NCBI GenBank assembly: GCA_937983545.1
Contig: CALJZP010000189.1
Span: 1-36,535, forward strand
From: an uncultured Azonexus sp.
Lineage (GTDB): Bacteria; Pseudomonadota; Gammaproteobacteria; Burkholderiales; Rhodocyclaceae
Direction of reading: 5' to 3'
DNA: 36,535 bases
This document shows positions 18,089 to 28,554 of this stretch, piece after piece. The notes under the pieces were generated by a model. That model had not been told where the DNA came from. It was given only the letters and a program-made list of their open reading frames with translations, and ran no database searches. Positions within the stretch are counted from its first letter, which is position 1; each line of letters starts with the position of its first letter. The position numbers and the translations under genes are program-made.

Positions 18089-19318
18089 ATGAGCAGGGAT
18101 AACAAGGATTTGGTCGTCGGCCTGGATATCGGTACCTCGAAGATCGTCGCGCTGGTCGCCGAGATCAACAACGAGGGCCAGCTGAACGTGATCGGCATGG
18201 GCTCGCAGGACTCCAAGGGCCTGAAGAAGGGCGTGGTGGTGAACATCGAGGAAACGGTGCACACCATCAGCCGCGTCATCCAGGAGGTCGAACTGATGGC
18301 CGACTGCAAGGTGAGCAACGTCTATACGGGCATCGCCGGCAGCCACATCAAGAGCTTCAACTCCAACGGCATGGTGGCGATCAAGGACAAGGAAGTGACC
18401 GCCAGCGATGTCGATCGCGTCATCGAGACGGCACGCGCCATGCCGATTCCGGCCGATCAGGAAATCCTGCATATCCTGACGCAGGAATTCGTCATCGACG
18501 GCCAGGACGGCATCCGCGAGCCGATCGGCATGAGCGGCATGCGCCTGGAGGTGAAGACGCATATCGTCACCGGCGCCGTGTCGGCCGCCCAGAACATCGT
18601 CAAGTGCGTGCGCCGCTGCGGCCTGGAAGTGAATGACCTCGTGCTGCAGCCGCTGGCCTCCAGCTACGCCGTGCTGTCCGAGGACGAGAAGGATCTCGGT
18701 GTCTGCCTGATCGACATCGGCGGCGGCACGACCGACATCGCCGTGTGGACCCAGGGCGCCATCCGCCACACCTCGGTGATCCCCATCGCCGGCGACCAGG
18801 TGACCAACGATATCGCCATGGCCCTGCGCACGCCGACCCGCGAAGCGGAGGACATCAAGTGCAAGTACGGTTGCGCCTTGTCGCAATTGGCCGATATCAA
18901 CGAAAACCTCGATGTGGCCGGCGTCGACGACCGCCCCAGCCGCAGCCTGAGCCGCCGTGCGCTGGCCGATGTGATCCAGCCGCGCGTCGAGGAACTGTAC
19001 GAACTGATCCAGAACGAATTGCGCCGCGCCGGCTTCGAGGAAGTGTTGTCCTCCGGCATCGTGCTGACCGGCGGCGCCAGCGTCATGCCGGGCATGGTCG
19101 AGCTGGGCGAGGAAATCTTCCATATGCCGGTTCGTCTCGGCAACCCGAAATACCACGGCAGCCTGGCCGACGTCGTGCAGAGCCCGCGCTTCTCGACGGC
19201 TTTCGGTCTGCTGCTCGAAGCGCAGGCCCAGCGCAAGCGCGGCCAGAAGATTCAGGAAAAGCAGGGCATCAAGGATGTCTTTTCCAGCATGAAAGATTGG
19301 TTCGTCAAGAACTTTTGA
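18089..19318 (+). CDS. ftsA: Cell division protein FtsA
   Basis: 409 residues, actin/HSP70 ATPase fold. Phosphate-binding motifs GLDIGTSKI (about 11-19) and DIGGGTTDIAVW are intact, as is the adenosine motif TGGASVMPGM. The extreme C-terminus (FSSMKDWFVKNF) forms the expected amphipathic membrane-targeting helix. FtsA tethers FtsZ to the membrane and recruits late division proteins. AAGGA precedes ATG 18089. Confidence 0.97.
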   Translation: MSRDNKDLVVGLDIGTSKIVALVAEINNEGQLNVIGMGSQDSKGLKKGVVVNIEETVHTISRVIQEVELMADCKVSNVYTGIAGSHIKSFNSNGMVAIKDKEVTASDVDRVIETARAMPIPADQEILHILTQEFVIDGQDGIREPIGMSGMRLEVKTHIVTGAVSAAQNIVKCVRRCGLEVNDLVLQPLASSYAVLSEDEKDLGVCLIDIGGGTTDIAVWTQGAIRHTSVIPIAGDQVTNDIAMALRTPTREAEDIKCKYGCALSQLADINENLDVAGVDDRPSRSLSRRALADVIQPRVEELYELIQNELRRAGFEEVLSSGIVLTGGASVMPGMVELGEEIFHMPVRLGNPKYHGSLADVVQSPRFSTAFGLLLEAQAQRKRGQKIQEKQGIKDVFSSMKDWFVKNF

Positions 19319-19355
19319 TTTTTGAATTTAAACGGTTTTTTCAGAGGAGGTAGTC

Positions 19356-20543
19356 ATGTTTGAGATCATCGAGAAGGACGAGGACGTCGGCACGATCATC
19401 AAGGTGTTCGGGGTCGGCGGTGCGGGTGGTAATGCCATCGAGCACATGATCAACGAAGGCGTGAACGGCGTTGAATTCATCGCCGCCAACACCGACGCGC
19501 AGGCTTTGAGCCGCAATGCCGCATCGAGCAAGCTGTCGCTCGGCAAGAGCGGTCTGGGTGCCGGCGCCAAGCCGGAAAAGGGCCAGGAAGCCGCGCAGGC
19601 GCACCGCGACGAAATCCGCGCTTCGCTGGAAGGCGCCCACATGGCCTTCATCACCGCCGGCATGGGCGGCGGCACGGGCACCGGCGCGGCCCCGGTGGTG
19701 GCTGAAATCGCCCGCGAAATGGGCATCCTGACCGTCGGCGTTGTCACCAAGCCGTTCAGCTTCGAAGGCGGCAAGCGCATGAAGGCGGCCGAAGCCGGCA
19801 TCGCCGAATTCTCCAAGCACGTCGATTCGCTGATCGTCATCCTCAACGACAAGCTGATGGAAGTCATGGGCGACGACGCCGATGTCGACGATTGCTTCAA
19901 GGCAGCCGACGACGTGCTGAAGAACGCCGTTGGCGGTATCGCCGAAATCATTACCTACCCGGGCCTGGTCAACGTCGACTTCGAAGACGTCCGTACGGTC
20001 ATGGGTGAAATGGGTCGCGCCATGATGGGCTCCGCTGCTGCTGCCGGCGTCGATCGTGCCCGCATCGCCGCCGAGCAGGCCGTTGCCTCGCCGCTGCTCG
20101 AAGGTGTCAATCTGTCCGGTGCCAAGGGCGTGCTGGTGAATATCACCGCCGCCAAGGGCAACCTGAAGATGAAGGAAGTCAACGAAGTGATGAACACCGT
20201 CAAGGCCTTTGCAGCCGAAGATGCCCACATCATCTTTGGTGCCGTTTACGACGAACTGATGGGCGACGCCCTGCGCGTCACCGTGGTTGCCACCGGCCTT
20301 GGCCAGGCAGCCGCTGCCGTGCGCAGCAAGCCGGAAGTGTTTACCCAGCCGGTGCTGGTCCAGGCGCAGGCTACCGGTACGCACGATGCTGTCGCTTTCG
20401 GCGCCGGTCCGTCCATCGACTACAACCAGATCGCCGATGTGCCGGCCGTGGTGCGTAAACGCAACGTGACCGTTGAAGCCCTTGCCAATAGCGGCGTTGA
20501 CCGTTACGACATCCCGGCTTTCCTGCGCAAACAGGCGGATTAA
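19356..20543 (+). CDS. ftsZ: Cell division GTPase FtsZ
   Basis: 395 residues, tubulin-like. The GTP-binding signature GGGTGTG is at 104-110. The N-terminal loop [13 protein letters not shown] and the T7-loop region ([11 protein letters not shown]) are present. The C-terminal linker ends in the conserved peptide DIPAFLRKQ, which binds FtsA and other partners. A perfect AGGAGG (19345-19350) stands 5 nt before the ATG, the strongest ribosome site in the cluster, consistent with FtsZ being the most abundant product. The 37-bp gap after ftsA is AT-rich. Confidence 0.98.
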   Translation: MFEIIEKDEDVGTIIKVFGVGGAGGNAIEHMINEGVNGVEFIAANTDAQALSRNAASSKLSLGKSGLGAGAKPEKGQEAAQAHRDEIRASLEGAHMAFITAGMGGGTGTGAAPVVAEIAREMGILTVGVVTKPFSFEGGKRMKAAEAGIAEFSKHVDSLIVILNDKLMEVMGDDADVDDCFKAADDVLKNAVGGIAEIITYPGLVNVDFEDVRTVMGEMGRAMMGSAAAAGVDRARIAAEQAVASPLLEGVNLSGAKGVLVNITAAKGNLKMKEVNEVMNTVKAFAAEDAHIIFGAVYDELMGDALRVTVVATGLGQAAAAVRSKPEVFTQPVLVQAQATGTHDAVAFGAGPSIDYNQIADVPAVVRKRNVTVEALANSGVDRYDIPAFLRKQAD

Positions 20544-20574
20544 GGCATCACAAAAGCTTTCTCTGAAAAAGGGT

Positions 20575-20603
20575 GGCGGCGGCTTGTGTTACAATCCGCC
20601 GCC
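20575..20603 (+). promoter_or_regulatory. Extended -10 promoter for lpxC held in a GC hairpin
   Basis: TGTTACAAT at 20587-20595 matches an extended -10 (TGn plus TACAAT, 5/6). It sits in the 13-nt loop of a perfect 8-bp inverted repeat GGCGGCGG (20575-20582) / CCGCCGCC (20596-20603). No good -35 is seen at 16-18 bp. The predicted start near 20602 lies about 27 nt before the lpxC ATG. The repeat could also act as a partial terminator for ftsZ transcripts, although no T tract follows. Confidence 0.5.
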
Positions 20604-20628
20604 TTCCCCAATCATTCAAACACTTAGC

Positions 20629-21543
20629 ATGCTCAAGCAACGCACGCTCAAGACGGTTATTCGTGCCTCAGGTGTCGGCCTGCATGGCGGTGTCAAGGTC
20701 AGCCTGACCCTGCGCCCGGCAGCCCCGGATACCGGCATCGTTTTCCGTCGCGTCGATCTGCCGGAGCCCAAGGACATTCCCGCCAAGGCAGTGCTGATTG
20801 GCGATACCCGCATGTGCTCCTGTCTCGAAGTGGACGGGGTCAAGGTGGGGACCATCGAACATCTGATGTCGGCCCTTGCCGGGCTGGGCATCGACAATTG
20901 CTGGATCGACCTGGATGCGCCGGAAGTGCCCATTCTCGACGGTTCGGCAGCGCCTTTCGTCTTCCTGATCCAGTCCGCCGGCATCGAGGAACAGAACGCC
21001 GCCAAGAAATTCATCCGCGTCACCCGCCCTATCGAGGTCAGGGATGGCGACAAGTGGGCCCGCTTCGTGCCCTACGACGGCTACAAGCTGGCCTTCTCCA
21101 TCGTCTTCAACCATCCGGCCATCGACAAGTCGGCCCAGAAGGCCGAAATCGACTTCGCGGAGCAGTCCTATGTCCGTGAGGTGTCGCGCGCCCGTACCTT
21201 TGGCTTCATGCAGGAGGTCGAGTACCTGCGCGAGAACGGTCTGGCGCTGGGCGGCGGTCTTGAGAACGCCATCGTTCTCGACGAATTCCGCGTGCTGAAC
21301 CAGGATGGCCTGCGTTACGGCGACGAGTTCGTGAAGCACAAGATTCTCGATGCGGTGGGCGATCTCTATCTGCTTGGCCATCCGCTACTCGCCGCCTATT
21401 CGTCGCACAAGGGTGGGCACGCCCTGAACAACCAGCTGGCCCGCGCCCTGCTCGAGCAGCGGGATGCGTGGGAATTGACCACCTTCGATGAGGCGGCTCA
21501 GGCACCAAGCGGCGTTACCCGCTGGCTGGCCCAGGCTGCCTGA
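20629..21543 (+). CDS. lpxC: UDP-3-O-acyl-N-acetylglucosamine deacetylase LpxC
   Basis: 304 residues (E. coli 305). ATG 20629 gives the canonical MLKQRTLK...GVGLHGG start. The upstream in-frame extension to 20473 lies in the ftsZ coding end and is rejected. Zinc ligands are visible in TIEHLMSAL (His) and [20 protein letters not shown] (His and Asp of HxxxD). It catalyses the committed step of lipid A synthesis in the cytoplasm. The gene closes the dcw cluster and probably has its own promoter at 20587-20595. Confidence 0.97.
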   Translation: MLKQRTLKTVIRASGVGLHGGVKVSLTLRPAAPDTGIVFRRVDLPEPKDIPAKAVLIGDTRMCSCLEVDGVKVGTIEHLMSALAGLGIDNCWIDLDAPEVPILDGSAAPFVFLIQSAGIEEQNAAKKFIRVTRPIEVRDGDKWARFVPYDGYKLAFSIVFNHPAIDKSAQKAEIDFAEQSYVREVSRARTFGFMQEVEYLRENGLALGGGLENAIVLDEFRVLNQDGLRYGDEFVKHKILDAVGDLYLLGHPLLAAYSSHKGGHALNNQLARALLEQRDAWELTTFDEAAQAPSGVTRWLAQAA

Positions 21544-21549
21544 GTCGCC

Positions 21550-21738
21550 ATGTGGCTGCTGCGTCTGTTGGCAGTCGTTGTCGTCATCGCCATCGGCGTC
21601 GGGCTGGTCGTCTATGCCTTTACCGGCAATCGCCAATATCTCGCCTTCAGCTGGCGCCTGTTCCGCTACGGAGTCGTCTTTGCGCTGCTGATTTTTGCGC
21701 TGATGTTTGTTGAGCGACTGGCGATCATTCCGCTCTAG
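21550..21738 (+). CDS. Small two-helix membrane protein, function unknown
   Basis: 62 residues starting at ATG 21550, six bases after the lpxC stop. Two hydrophobic stretches are predicted (about 3-25 and 38-56), separated by a short polar loop (TGNRQYLAFSWR). No strong Shine-Dalgarno is visible, so translation may depend on lpxC. I do not recognise a named family. Its 3' end overlaps the end of the minus-strand dciA-like gene by 14 bp. It looks real because of the clean two-helix profile, its position and a charged loop between the helices. Confidence 0.6.
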   Translation: MWLLRLLAVVVVIAIGVGLVVYAFTGNRQYLAFSWRLFRYGVVFALLIFALMFVERLAIIPL

Positions 21739-22159
21739 CGGCGCGCTCCAGCAGGGTTTTCAAGGCCTTTCGCAAAGGCCCCTCGGGCAGGTTGTCGGCC
21801 GTCGATTCGAGCAGGCCAAATGCCTTGCCGGACAGCGGTTTCAATGTTGAACTCGTTGATTGGTAAGGGATTTGGCGGGGTTGCACTTTGACTTCCAGGG
21901 CGCTACACTCCGCCCCTCCCCTGGATAATTCGTCGCACAAGCGCTGGCTCATCTGGCGAATCTTGGCGGCGACCGCACCGTTGTCGGTGTGGATAACGAT
22001 AGTCCCCGACTTGTAATTGGCAACGCGTGCGGCGTGGCGCAACCCGGCAGGGGCGACCGCTTCGAACCGGCGCGAGAGCTTTTGCAGCAGGCGTGCGTGG
22101 GCCATGATGCGGCTCGTCGTCGCATCGCTGTTGAGGTATTGCTCTGGCCCTTTGTACAT
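21725..22159 (-). CDS. DciA-like protein (DUF721), probable replicative helicase loader
   Basis: 144 residues from the ATG at 22159 (MYKGPEQYLNSD...). Core DUF721 pattern: LLQKLSRRFEAVAP, RVANYKSGTIVIHTDNGAVAAKIRQM, then ALEVKVQPRQ. This is the KH-like domain of DciA, which interacts with DnaB helicase in bacteria that lack DnaC. Further upstream frame is open but runs into the M23 peptidase gene. Only 10 bp separate the two divergent starts, so each promoter must lie within the other gene's coding region or its start. The C-terminal tail (LPEGPLRKALKTLLERAA) is helical. Function is inferred from family only. Confidence 0.8.
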   Translation of the reverse strand: MYKGPEQYLNSDATTSRIMAHARLLQKLSRRFEAVAPAGLRHAARVANYKSGTIVIHTDNGAVAAKIRQMSQRLCDELSRGGAECSALEVKVQPRQIPYQSTSSTLKPLSGKAFGLLESTADNLPEGPLRKALKTLLERAARAE

Positions 22160-22169
22160 AGGAGGTTCC

Positions 22170-23090
22170 GTGCAGATTATTCTCGTTTCGCGCCATCTGA
22201 AGGCGGCGCGCACGATCACCATTATGCCCCGGCATGTGCTCGCGACGGTATTCGCGCTGCTGGTGTTGGTGTTTTCCACGTCGGCCCTGTTCTCGTGGCT
22301 GTCGGTGGCGCTGCGTTTGCCGCTGGTCGAGGACCTGCTGGTGACCTTGCATTTGCAGGAGGATCGCAAGACTCGCGATCATGTCGACAGCAACCTGCAA
22401 TTGATGGCAACGCGGCTTGGCGAACTTCAGGCGCAGGTGTTGCAGCTCGATGCGCTGGGCGAGCGTCTTTCCGGTATGGCCGGTGTCAAGCGCGAACGTC
22501 CGGCCGATACGCTCAAGGCGGCGCAGGGCGGGCCTTACGTGCCGGTGCCGATGAGCGCAGGGGATTTGCAGAAGGAAATCGAACGGCTGGCCGCAGTGGT
22601 CGACCGGCGGAGCGATGATCTGGCTCAGGTCGAATTCAAACTGCTGGAGAAGCGGGTCCGAGATCGTCTGCTGCCAACGGTTCTGCCGGTCAAAGATGGC
22701 TACCTTGGCTCGCCTTTCGGCCATCGTACCGATCCCATCGTCGGTGGGCGCGCCATGCACGAAGGGATCGATTTCAATGCGGACACGGGAACGCCGGTTG
22801 TCGCGGCGGCCGACGGGGTCGTTCTGGTGGCGGCTTACCATCCCGAATTTGGCAACATGATCGACATCGACCACGGCGAAGGCCTGGTTTCCCGCTATGC
22901 GCATCTGTCGCGCATCGATATCAAGCCGGCGTCGCTGGCGAAGCGTGGGCAGCTGATCGGAGCCGTCGGCAATACCGGGCGCTCCACCGGGGCGCACCTG
23001 CATTTCGAGGTTCGCATGCAGGGCGTTGCCCAGAATCCGGCTCATTTTCTCAAGCGGGGCGAGGAATACGCGCATCTCAAGCGCCGCTAG
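22170..23090 (+). CDS. M23-family (LytM) metallopeptidase, inner-membrane anchored
   Basis: 306 residues starting at GTG 22170, with a perfect AGGAGG at 22160-22165. One N-terminal membrane segment (about 20-42) is followed by a coiled-coil stretch (about 60-165) and a C-terminal LytM domain. All zinc/catalytic elements are present: HEGIDF (His and Asp), a conserved HLSRI histidine and HLHFE. It is predicted to cleave, or regulate cleavage of, peptidoglycan cross-links in the periplasm. The location just before secA is common in betaproteobacteria. Intact ligands suggest an active endopeptidase rather than a degenerate EnvC/NlpD-type activator. Confidence 0.9.
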   Translation: MQIILVSRHLKAARTITIMPRHVLATVFALLVLVFSTSALFSWLSVALRLPLVEDLLVTLHLQEDRKTRDHVDSNLQLMATRLGELQAQVLQLDALGERLSGMAGVKRERPADTLKAAQGGPYVPVPMSAGDLQKEIERLAAVVDRRSDDLAQVEFKLLEKRVRDRLLPTVLPVKDGYLGSPFGHRTDPIVGGRAMHEGIDFNADTGTPVVAAADGVVLVAAYHPEFGNMIDIDHGEGLVSRYAHLSRIDIKPASLAKRGQLIGAVGNTGRSTGAHLHFEVRMQGVAQNPAHFLKRGEEYAHLKRR

Positions 23091-23141
23091 CCCGATCTGG
23101 ATCGTCTTGATTTAGGTCGTCATCATCGGGTAATGGGGGCG

Positions 23142-23150
23142 TGTTAGAAT
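23142..23150 (+). promoter_or_regulatory. Extended -10 element upstream of secA
   Basis: TGTTAGAAT reads as TGn plus TAGAAT (5/6 to the -10 consensus), 41 bp before the secA ATG. No convincing -35 lies 16-18 bp upstream, similar to the lpxC promoter. Read-through from the M23 gene is also possible. Confidence 0.4.
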
Positions 23151-23190
23151 CGACGCTTTGCCGCCACCCGCGCAACCACCTTACATCGCG

Positions 23191-25902
<2,712 letters not shown>

Positions 25903-25911
25903 TCTGAACCC

Positions 25912-25933
25912 CAAGGCACCCGGCGGTGCCTTG
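25912..25933 (+). terminator. Hairpin between secA and argJ
   Basis: A perfect 9-bp stem CAAGGCACC/GGTGCCTTG with a 4-nt CGGC loop lies 9 nt after the secA stop and about 20 nt before the argJ start. Only a loose ATGCTTTT follows, so it is probably a partial terminator or attenuator. Confidence 0.45.
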
Positions 25934-25953
25934 ATGCTTTTGGAGCCACGAGA

Positions 25954-27192
25954 ATGCCTGTCAATTACGCCACGCCTGCTGCCGATCAACTCTTTCCGGT
26001 CCCAGGCGTCCGTCTTGGTGTTGCCGAAGCCGAAATCCGCAAGAAAAACCGCCGCGACCTGACCCTGGTGGCCCTGGACGCCGGCTGCACGGTGGCGGGC
26101 GTATTCACGCTGAACCGTTTCTGCGCTGCCCCGGTGCAGTTGTGCCGCAACCACTTGGCGGGTGGCAAGGAAATCCGCGCGCTGGTCATCAATACCGGCA
26201 TCGCCAATGCCGGCACCGGCGAACCGGGCCGCCGTACGGCCCAGGCCAGTTGCGCCGCAGTCGGCGAACTGTTGGGTGTCGCCGCCGATCAGGTGCTGCC
26301 GTTCTCGACTGGCGTGATTCTCGAACCGCTGCCGGTCGATCGTCTGAAGGCCGGCTTGCCGGCCGCCCATGCCGATCTGAAGGCCGATAACTGGCACGCC
26401 GCGGCGCACGCCATCATGACTACCGATACCGTCGCCAAGGCCGCTTCGCGCCGCGTCACCGTCGGCGGCAAGACGATTACGGTATCCGGTATTTCCAAGG
26501 GCGCCGGCATGATCAAGCCGAACATGGCCACCATGCTCGGTTTCCTGGCCACCGACGCCGGTATTGCCCAGCCCCTGCTTGACCAATTGGTCAAGGAAGC
26601 GGCGGATGCCTCGTTCAATTGCATCACGGTCGATGGCGACACCTCGACCAACGACTCCTACGTGATGATCGCTTCCGGCCAGTCCGGCGTCAGCTTTGCT
26701 GCCGAAGGCGATGCCGGCTGGGCCGAGGTCAAGGCGGCGATCATTGCGGTCTCCGTCGAACTGGCGCAGGCCATCGTGCGCGATGGCGAGGGCGCTACCA
26801 AGTTCATCACCGTCGCGGTGCAAGGCGGCAAGACGATCGAGGAGTGCCGCCAGGTCGGATACGCCATCGGCCATTCGCCGCTGGTCAAGACGGCTTTCTT
26901 CGCGTCTGACCCCAACCTCGGCCGTATCCTCGCTGCGGTCGGCTACGCCGGCATCGCCGACCTGGATGTCGATGGTGTCAAAGTCTGGCTCGCTAGTGGA
27001 GAAAACAGCGTGCTGGTTGCCGAAAACGGTGGCCGTGCCGCCGCCTATCAGGAGGCCGATGGCGCCCGGGTCATGGCCCAGGCCGAGATTACCGTCCGCG
27101 TCGACCTTGGTCGCGGTGCCGCTCAGGCCAGCGTCTATACCTGCGATTTCTCGTACGACTACGTCAAGATTAACGCTGATTACCGTAGCTAG
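25954..27192 (+). CDS. argJ: Bifunctional ornithine acetyltransferase / N-acetylglutamate synthase ArgJ
   Basis: 412 residues. The self-cleavage site [16 protein letters not shown] is intact, with Thr193 as nucleophile that splits the chain into alpha and beta parts. Other family motifs are [26 protein letters not shown] and [18 protein letters not shown]. It recycles the acetyl group from N-acetylornithine to glutamate in arginine synthesis. Whether it also makes N-acetylglutamate from acetyl-CoA cannot be decided from sequence. It ends at TAG 27190-27192, just before a strong terminator. Confidence 0.96.
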   Translation: MPVNYATPAADQLFPVPGVRLGVAEAEIRKKNRRDLTLVALDAGCTVAGVFTLNRFCAAPVQLCRNHLAGGKEIRALVINTGIANAGTGEPGRRTAQASCAAVGELLGVAADQVLPFSTGVILEPLPVDRLKAGLPAAHADLKADNWHAAAHAIMTTDTVAKAASRRVTVGGKTITVSGISKGAGMIKPNMATMLGFLATDAGIAQPLLDQLVKEAADASFNCITVDGDTSTNDSYVMIASGQSGVSFAAEGDAGWAEVKAAIIAVSVELAQAIVRDGEGATKFITVAVQGGKTIEECRQVGYAIGHSPLVKTAFFASDPNLGRILAAVGYAGIADLDVDGVKVWLASGENSVLVAENGGRAAAYQEADGARVMAQAEITVRVDLGRGAAQASVYTCDFSYDYVKINADYRS

Positions 27193-27207
27193 TTTTGTAA
27201 GGCCAAT

Positions 27208-27239
27208 AAAAAACCCGCCACAAAGAGGCGGGTTTTTTT
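27208..27239. terminator. Bidirectional intrinsic terminator (argJ / PEP-CTERM gene)
   Basis: The 12-bp stem AAAAAACCCGCC (27208-27219) / GGCGGGTTTTTT (27227-27238) has a 7-nt loop and T tracts on both strands. It serves argJ from the left and the convergent PEP-CTERM gene from the right. This is the clearest intrinsic terminator in the window. Confidence 0.92.
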
Positions 27240-27260
27240 ATGAGCACTAATTTGTTTTGG

Positions 27261-28070
27261 TTAGGCTCTGTTGCGGCGGCGTGAGGCAATCAAACCGAGC
27301 AAGCCTAGACCGAGAAGGGCGAGACCGGCTGGTTCGGGAACGTGAATCACCTGCCCGTTGCGTACCTGGAAATTGTATTGGCCGAGAACGTTGCTGTTGA
27401 GCGAATGGTTGGTCAGTGCGTTGGGGCCGCTATCGATCAGGGCACCGTTGACCAGAGAGCCTGCAAGCGTGTTATTGGACGTCGGGCTGGTCCAGTAACC
27501 AACAAGTGCGGAAGTGCCACCCAAACCACCGGCTGGGGCGTTGCTTGCGGTGCCCGCTTCCCAGACGATGCGGTCGTAGTTGAACTGGATGTCGAAATCA
27601 CCTGTGCCGATATCGGAACGACTGGTCAGGATCATCTGGAAGGTGTTGAAAATTGGTTGCGAATTGAATACTCCAACGTTGATGTAGTTAACGCCAAAGA
27701 CGTTAAATCCACCCAGTGTTGCGCTACCGTAGGTGACTGGGCTGGAGCCTGCTGCACGTGTGTCCACGTCTGCAAAGAATGGTGCAATGATCGGGCCGAA
27801 GGCGCCGCTGGAGATTGCGGAGGGGGTGAAGGTGCCTAACGGATTGTTGAAAGTGATATTGCCGTTGTTGTTGACGTAAGTCTGGGTGTAATTTGTGCCA
27901 TTGATATTCGCTGTGAAGCCCAGGTTGACCAAGCCGGTGGAGCCGTCGTCATTGGCAGCTAATGTGTTGGTAAACAGATTGGCGTTATGCACCGCGCCTG
28001 CAAATGCCGACGGAGCAGCTAGTGTTGCAGCGAGTACGACTGCGGCCGAAATCGATGTGAAAGCTTTCAT
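27261..28070 (-). CDS. NIDO-domain exported protein with PEP-CTERM sorting signal
   Basis: 269 residues from ATG 28070, with AAGG about 8 nt upstream; a longer frame to 28127 lacks a signal peptide at its start. A Sec signal peptide (about 1-25, ending SAFA) leads into a Gly/Asn/Thr-rich, cysteine-free domain. FGPIIAPFFADVDTR and an FQMILTSRSD...GDFDIQFNYDRIVWE pattern resemble the nidogen-like NIDO domain. The C-terminus is a textbook PEP-CTERM tripartite signal: VPEP (244-247), hydrophobic helix (about 248-262) and RRRNR. Such proteins are processed by exosortase and linked to exopolysaccharide and floc formation in Rhodocyclales. No exosortase gene lies in the window. GC content is visibly lower than in neighbours. 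Probable sigma54 control is described at 28127-28142. Confidence 0.9.
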   Translation of the reverse strand: MKAFTSISAAVVLAATLAAPSAFAGAVHNANLFTNTLAANDDGSTGLVNLGFTANINGTNYTQTYVNNNGNITFNNPLGTFTPSAISSGAFGPIIAPFFADVDTRAAGSSPVTYGSATLGGFNVFGVNYINVGVFNSQPIFNTFQMILTSRSDIGTGDFDIQFNYDRIVWEAGTASNAPAGGLGGTSALVGYWTSPTSNNTLAGSLVNGALIDSGPNALTNHSLNSNVLGQYNFQVRNGQVIHVPEPAGLALLGLGLLGLIASRRRNRA

Positions 28071-28126
28071 GGCGGACCTTTTTGATGTTGATTGGATGCA
28101 ATGTTCGGTTGTGTGATTATGTCGCA

Positions 28127-28142
28127 AGCGAATTGCATGCCG
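28127..28142 (-). promoter_or_regulatory. Putative sigma54 (-24/-12) promoter of the PEP-CTERM gene
   Basis: Read on the minus strand, the element is CGGCATG-CAAT-TCGCT against the consensus TGGCACG-N4-TTGCW. The invariant GG and GC are kept with exact 10-bp spacing. The first T and one T of TTGC differ. The predicted start is near 28116, giving a 5' leader of about 46 nt before ATG 28070. Sigma54 control of PEP-CTERM genes through the PrsK/PrsR pair is known in related floc-forming bacteria. Confidence 0.5.
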
Positions 28143-28149
28143 ATTTTTG

Positions 28150-28162
28150 TAATTAACTGATT
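28150..28162 (-). promoter_or_regulatory. IHF-like binding site between the two sigma54 elements
   Basis: On the minus strand AATCAGTTAATTA fits WATCARNNNNTTR at every defined position. It lies upstream of both divergent -24/-12 elements, where DNA bending is usually needed for sigma54 activators. The AT-rich context raises the chance of a random match. Confidence 0.4.
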
Positions 28163-28186
28163 TTTATTTATAAAATAGTGTTGTTT

Positions 28187-28202
28187 TGGCGTGATATTTG
28201 CT
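28187..28202 (+). promoter_or_regulatory. Putative rightward sigma54 (-24/-12) promoter
   Basis: TGGCGTG-ATAT-TTGCT matches TGGCACG-N4-TTGCW with one clear mismatch (A to G) and one tolerated pyrimidine change. GG-N10-GC spacing is exact. The predicted start near 28214 points toward the permease gene at 28554, leaving a leader of about 340 nt. The match is better than that of the leftward element. Confidence 0.5.
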
Positions 28203-28329
28203 GGGTGTAAAAAAATCCGACGGTGTATTCCATGTTGTCAATGTGTTGTGTCGTCAGGGCACTTGCTTGGCTGATAAGTACTTTGGAAATAGCGCAAATT
28301 CAGTGTCAGCAATGGGGTGTTGTCTGTTT

Positions 28330-28554
28330 ATGGGAGATGTTGAGAGGGTTGGTTTGCTTGAAATGGTATTGGGCGACGCCACCCTTGCTGGGGAGCTCTC
28401 TATCTGGACGGGCGGCCAGGACATGCAACCAGTAGGAACTTTCACGCAGCGAGGTAGTATGAAATTTCAACCGCCGCCGATTTTTGTGTTCTGTCAGCAA
28501 GTGTCCAGTCTTGGTGTCGCCGGCAACGCTATTGTCAACGGTGGCAAATTTTGA
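28330..28554 (+). CDS. Doubtful small ORF upstream of the permease gene
   Basis: A frame of 74 codons from ATG 28330 ends at TGA 28552-28554, sharing one base with the permease ATG (TGATG). It also lies downstream of the rightward sigma54-like element. Against it: no good ribosome site, no recognised domain and mixed composition. An earlier in-frame ATG lies at 28312. It may instead be untranslated leader. Confidence 0.2.
   Translation: MGDVERVGLLEMVLGDATLAGELSIWTGGQDMQPVGTFTQRGSMKFQPPPIFVFCQQVSSLGVAGNAIVNGGKF

Larger units (their letters stand above)
28071..28553. other. Low-GC intergenic region with divergent sigma54-like elements
   Basis: 483 bp with no confident gene. The first 130 bp hold a leftward sigma54-like element (28127-28142), an IHF-like site (28150-28162) and a rightward sigma54-like element (28187-28202). 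The rest (28214-28553) would be the leader of a rightward transcript reaching the permease gene. It contains a frame that can be read from ATG 28330 to TGA 28554, overlapping the permease ATG. A more GC-rich stretch lies at about 28378-28480. No family resemblance was recognised for any frame on either strand. Confidence 0.6.

Noticed and set aside
14933-18318. Long minus-strand open frames opposite murC, ddlB, ftsQ and ftsA
   Set aside because: Composition is that of reverse-complement shadows, and every plus-strand gene here is confidently assigned.
28223-28435. 70-codon plus-strand frame in the PEP-CTERM/permease intergenic region
   Set aside because: Cys/Trp-rich random-looking sequence and no ribosome site.
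28306-28500. 64-codon minus-strand frame with a somewhat protein-like segment (SSYWLHVLAARPDRELPSKG)
   Set aside because: No start signal, no recognised family, and it may reflect a dispersed repeat; a translated search would be needed before calling it.
28071-28553. Possible c-di-GMP (GEMM) or other known riboswitch
   Set aside because: No match by eye to the conserved GEMM core or other common riboswitch signatures.
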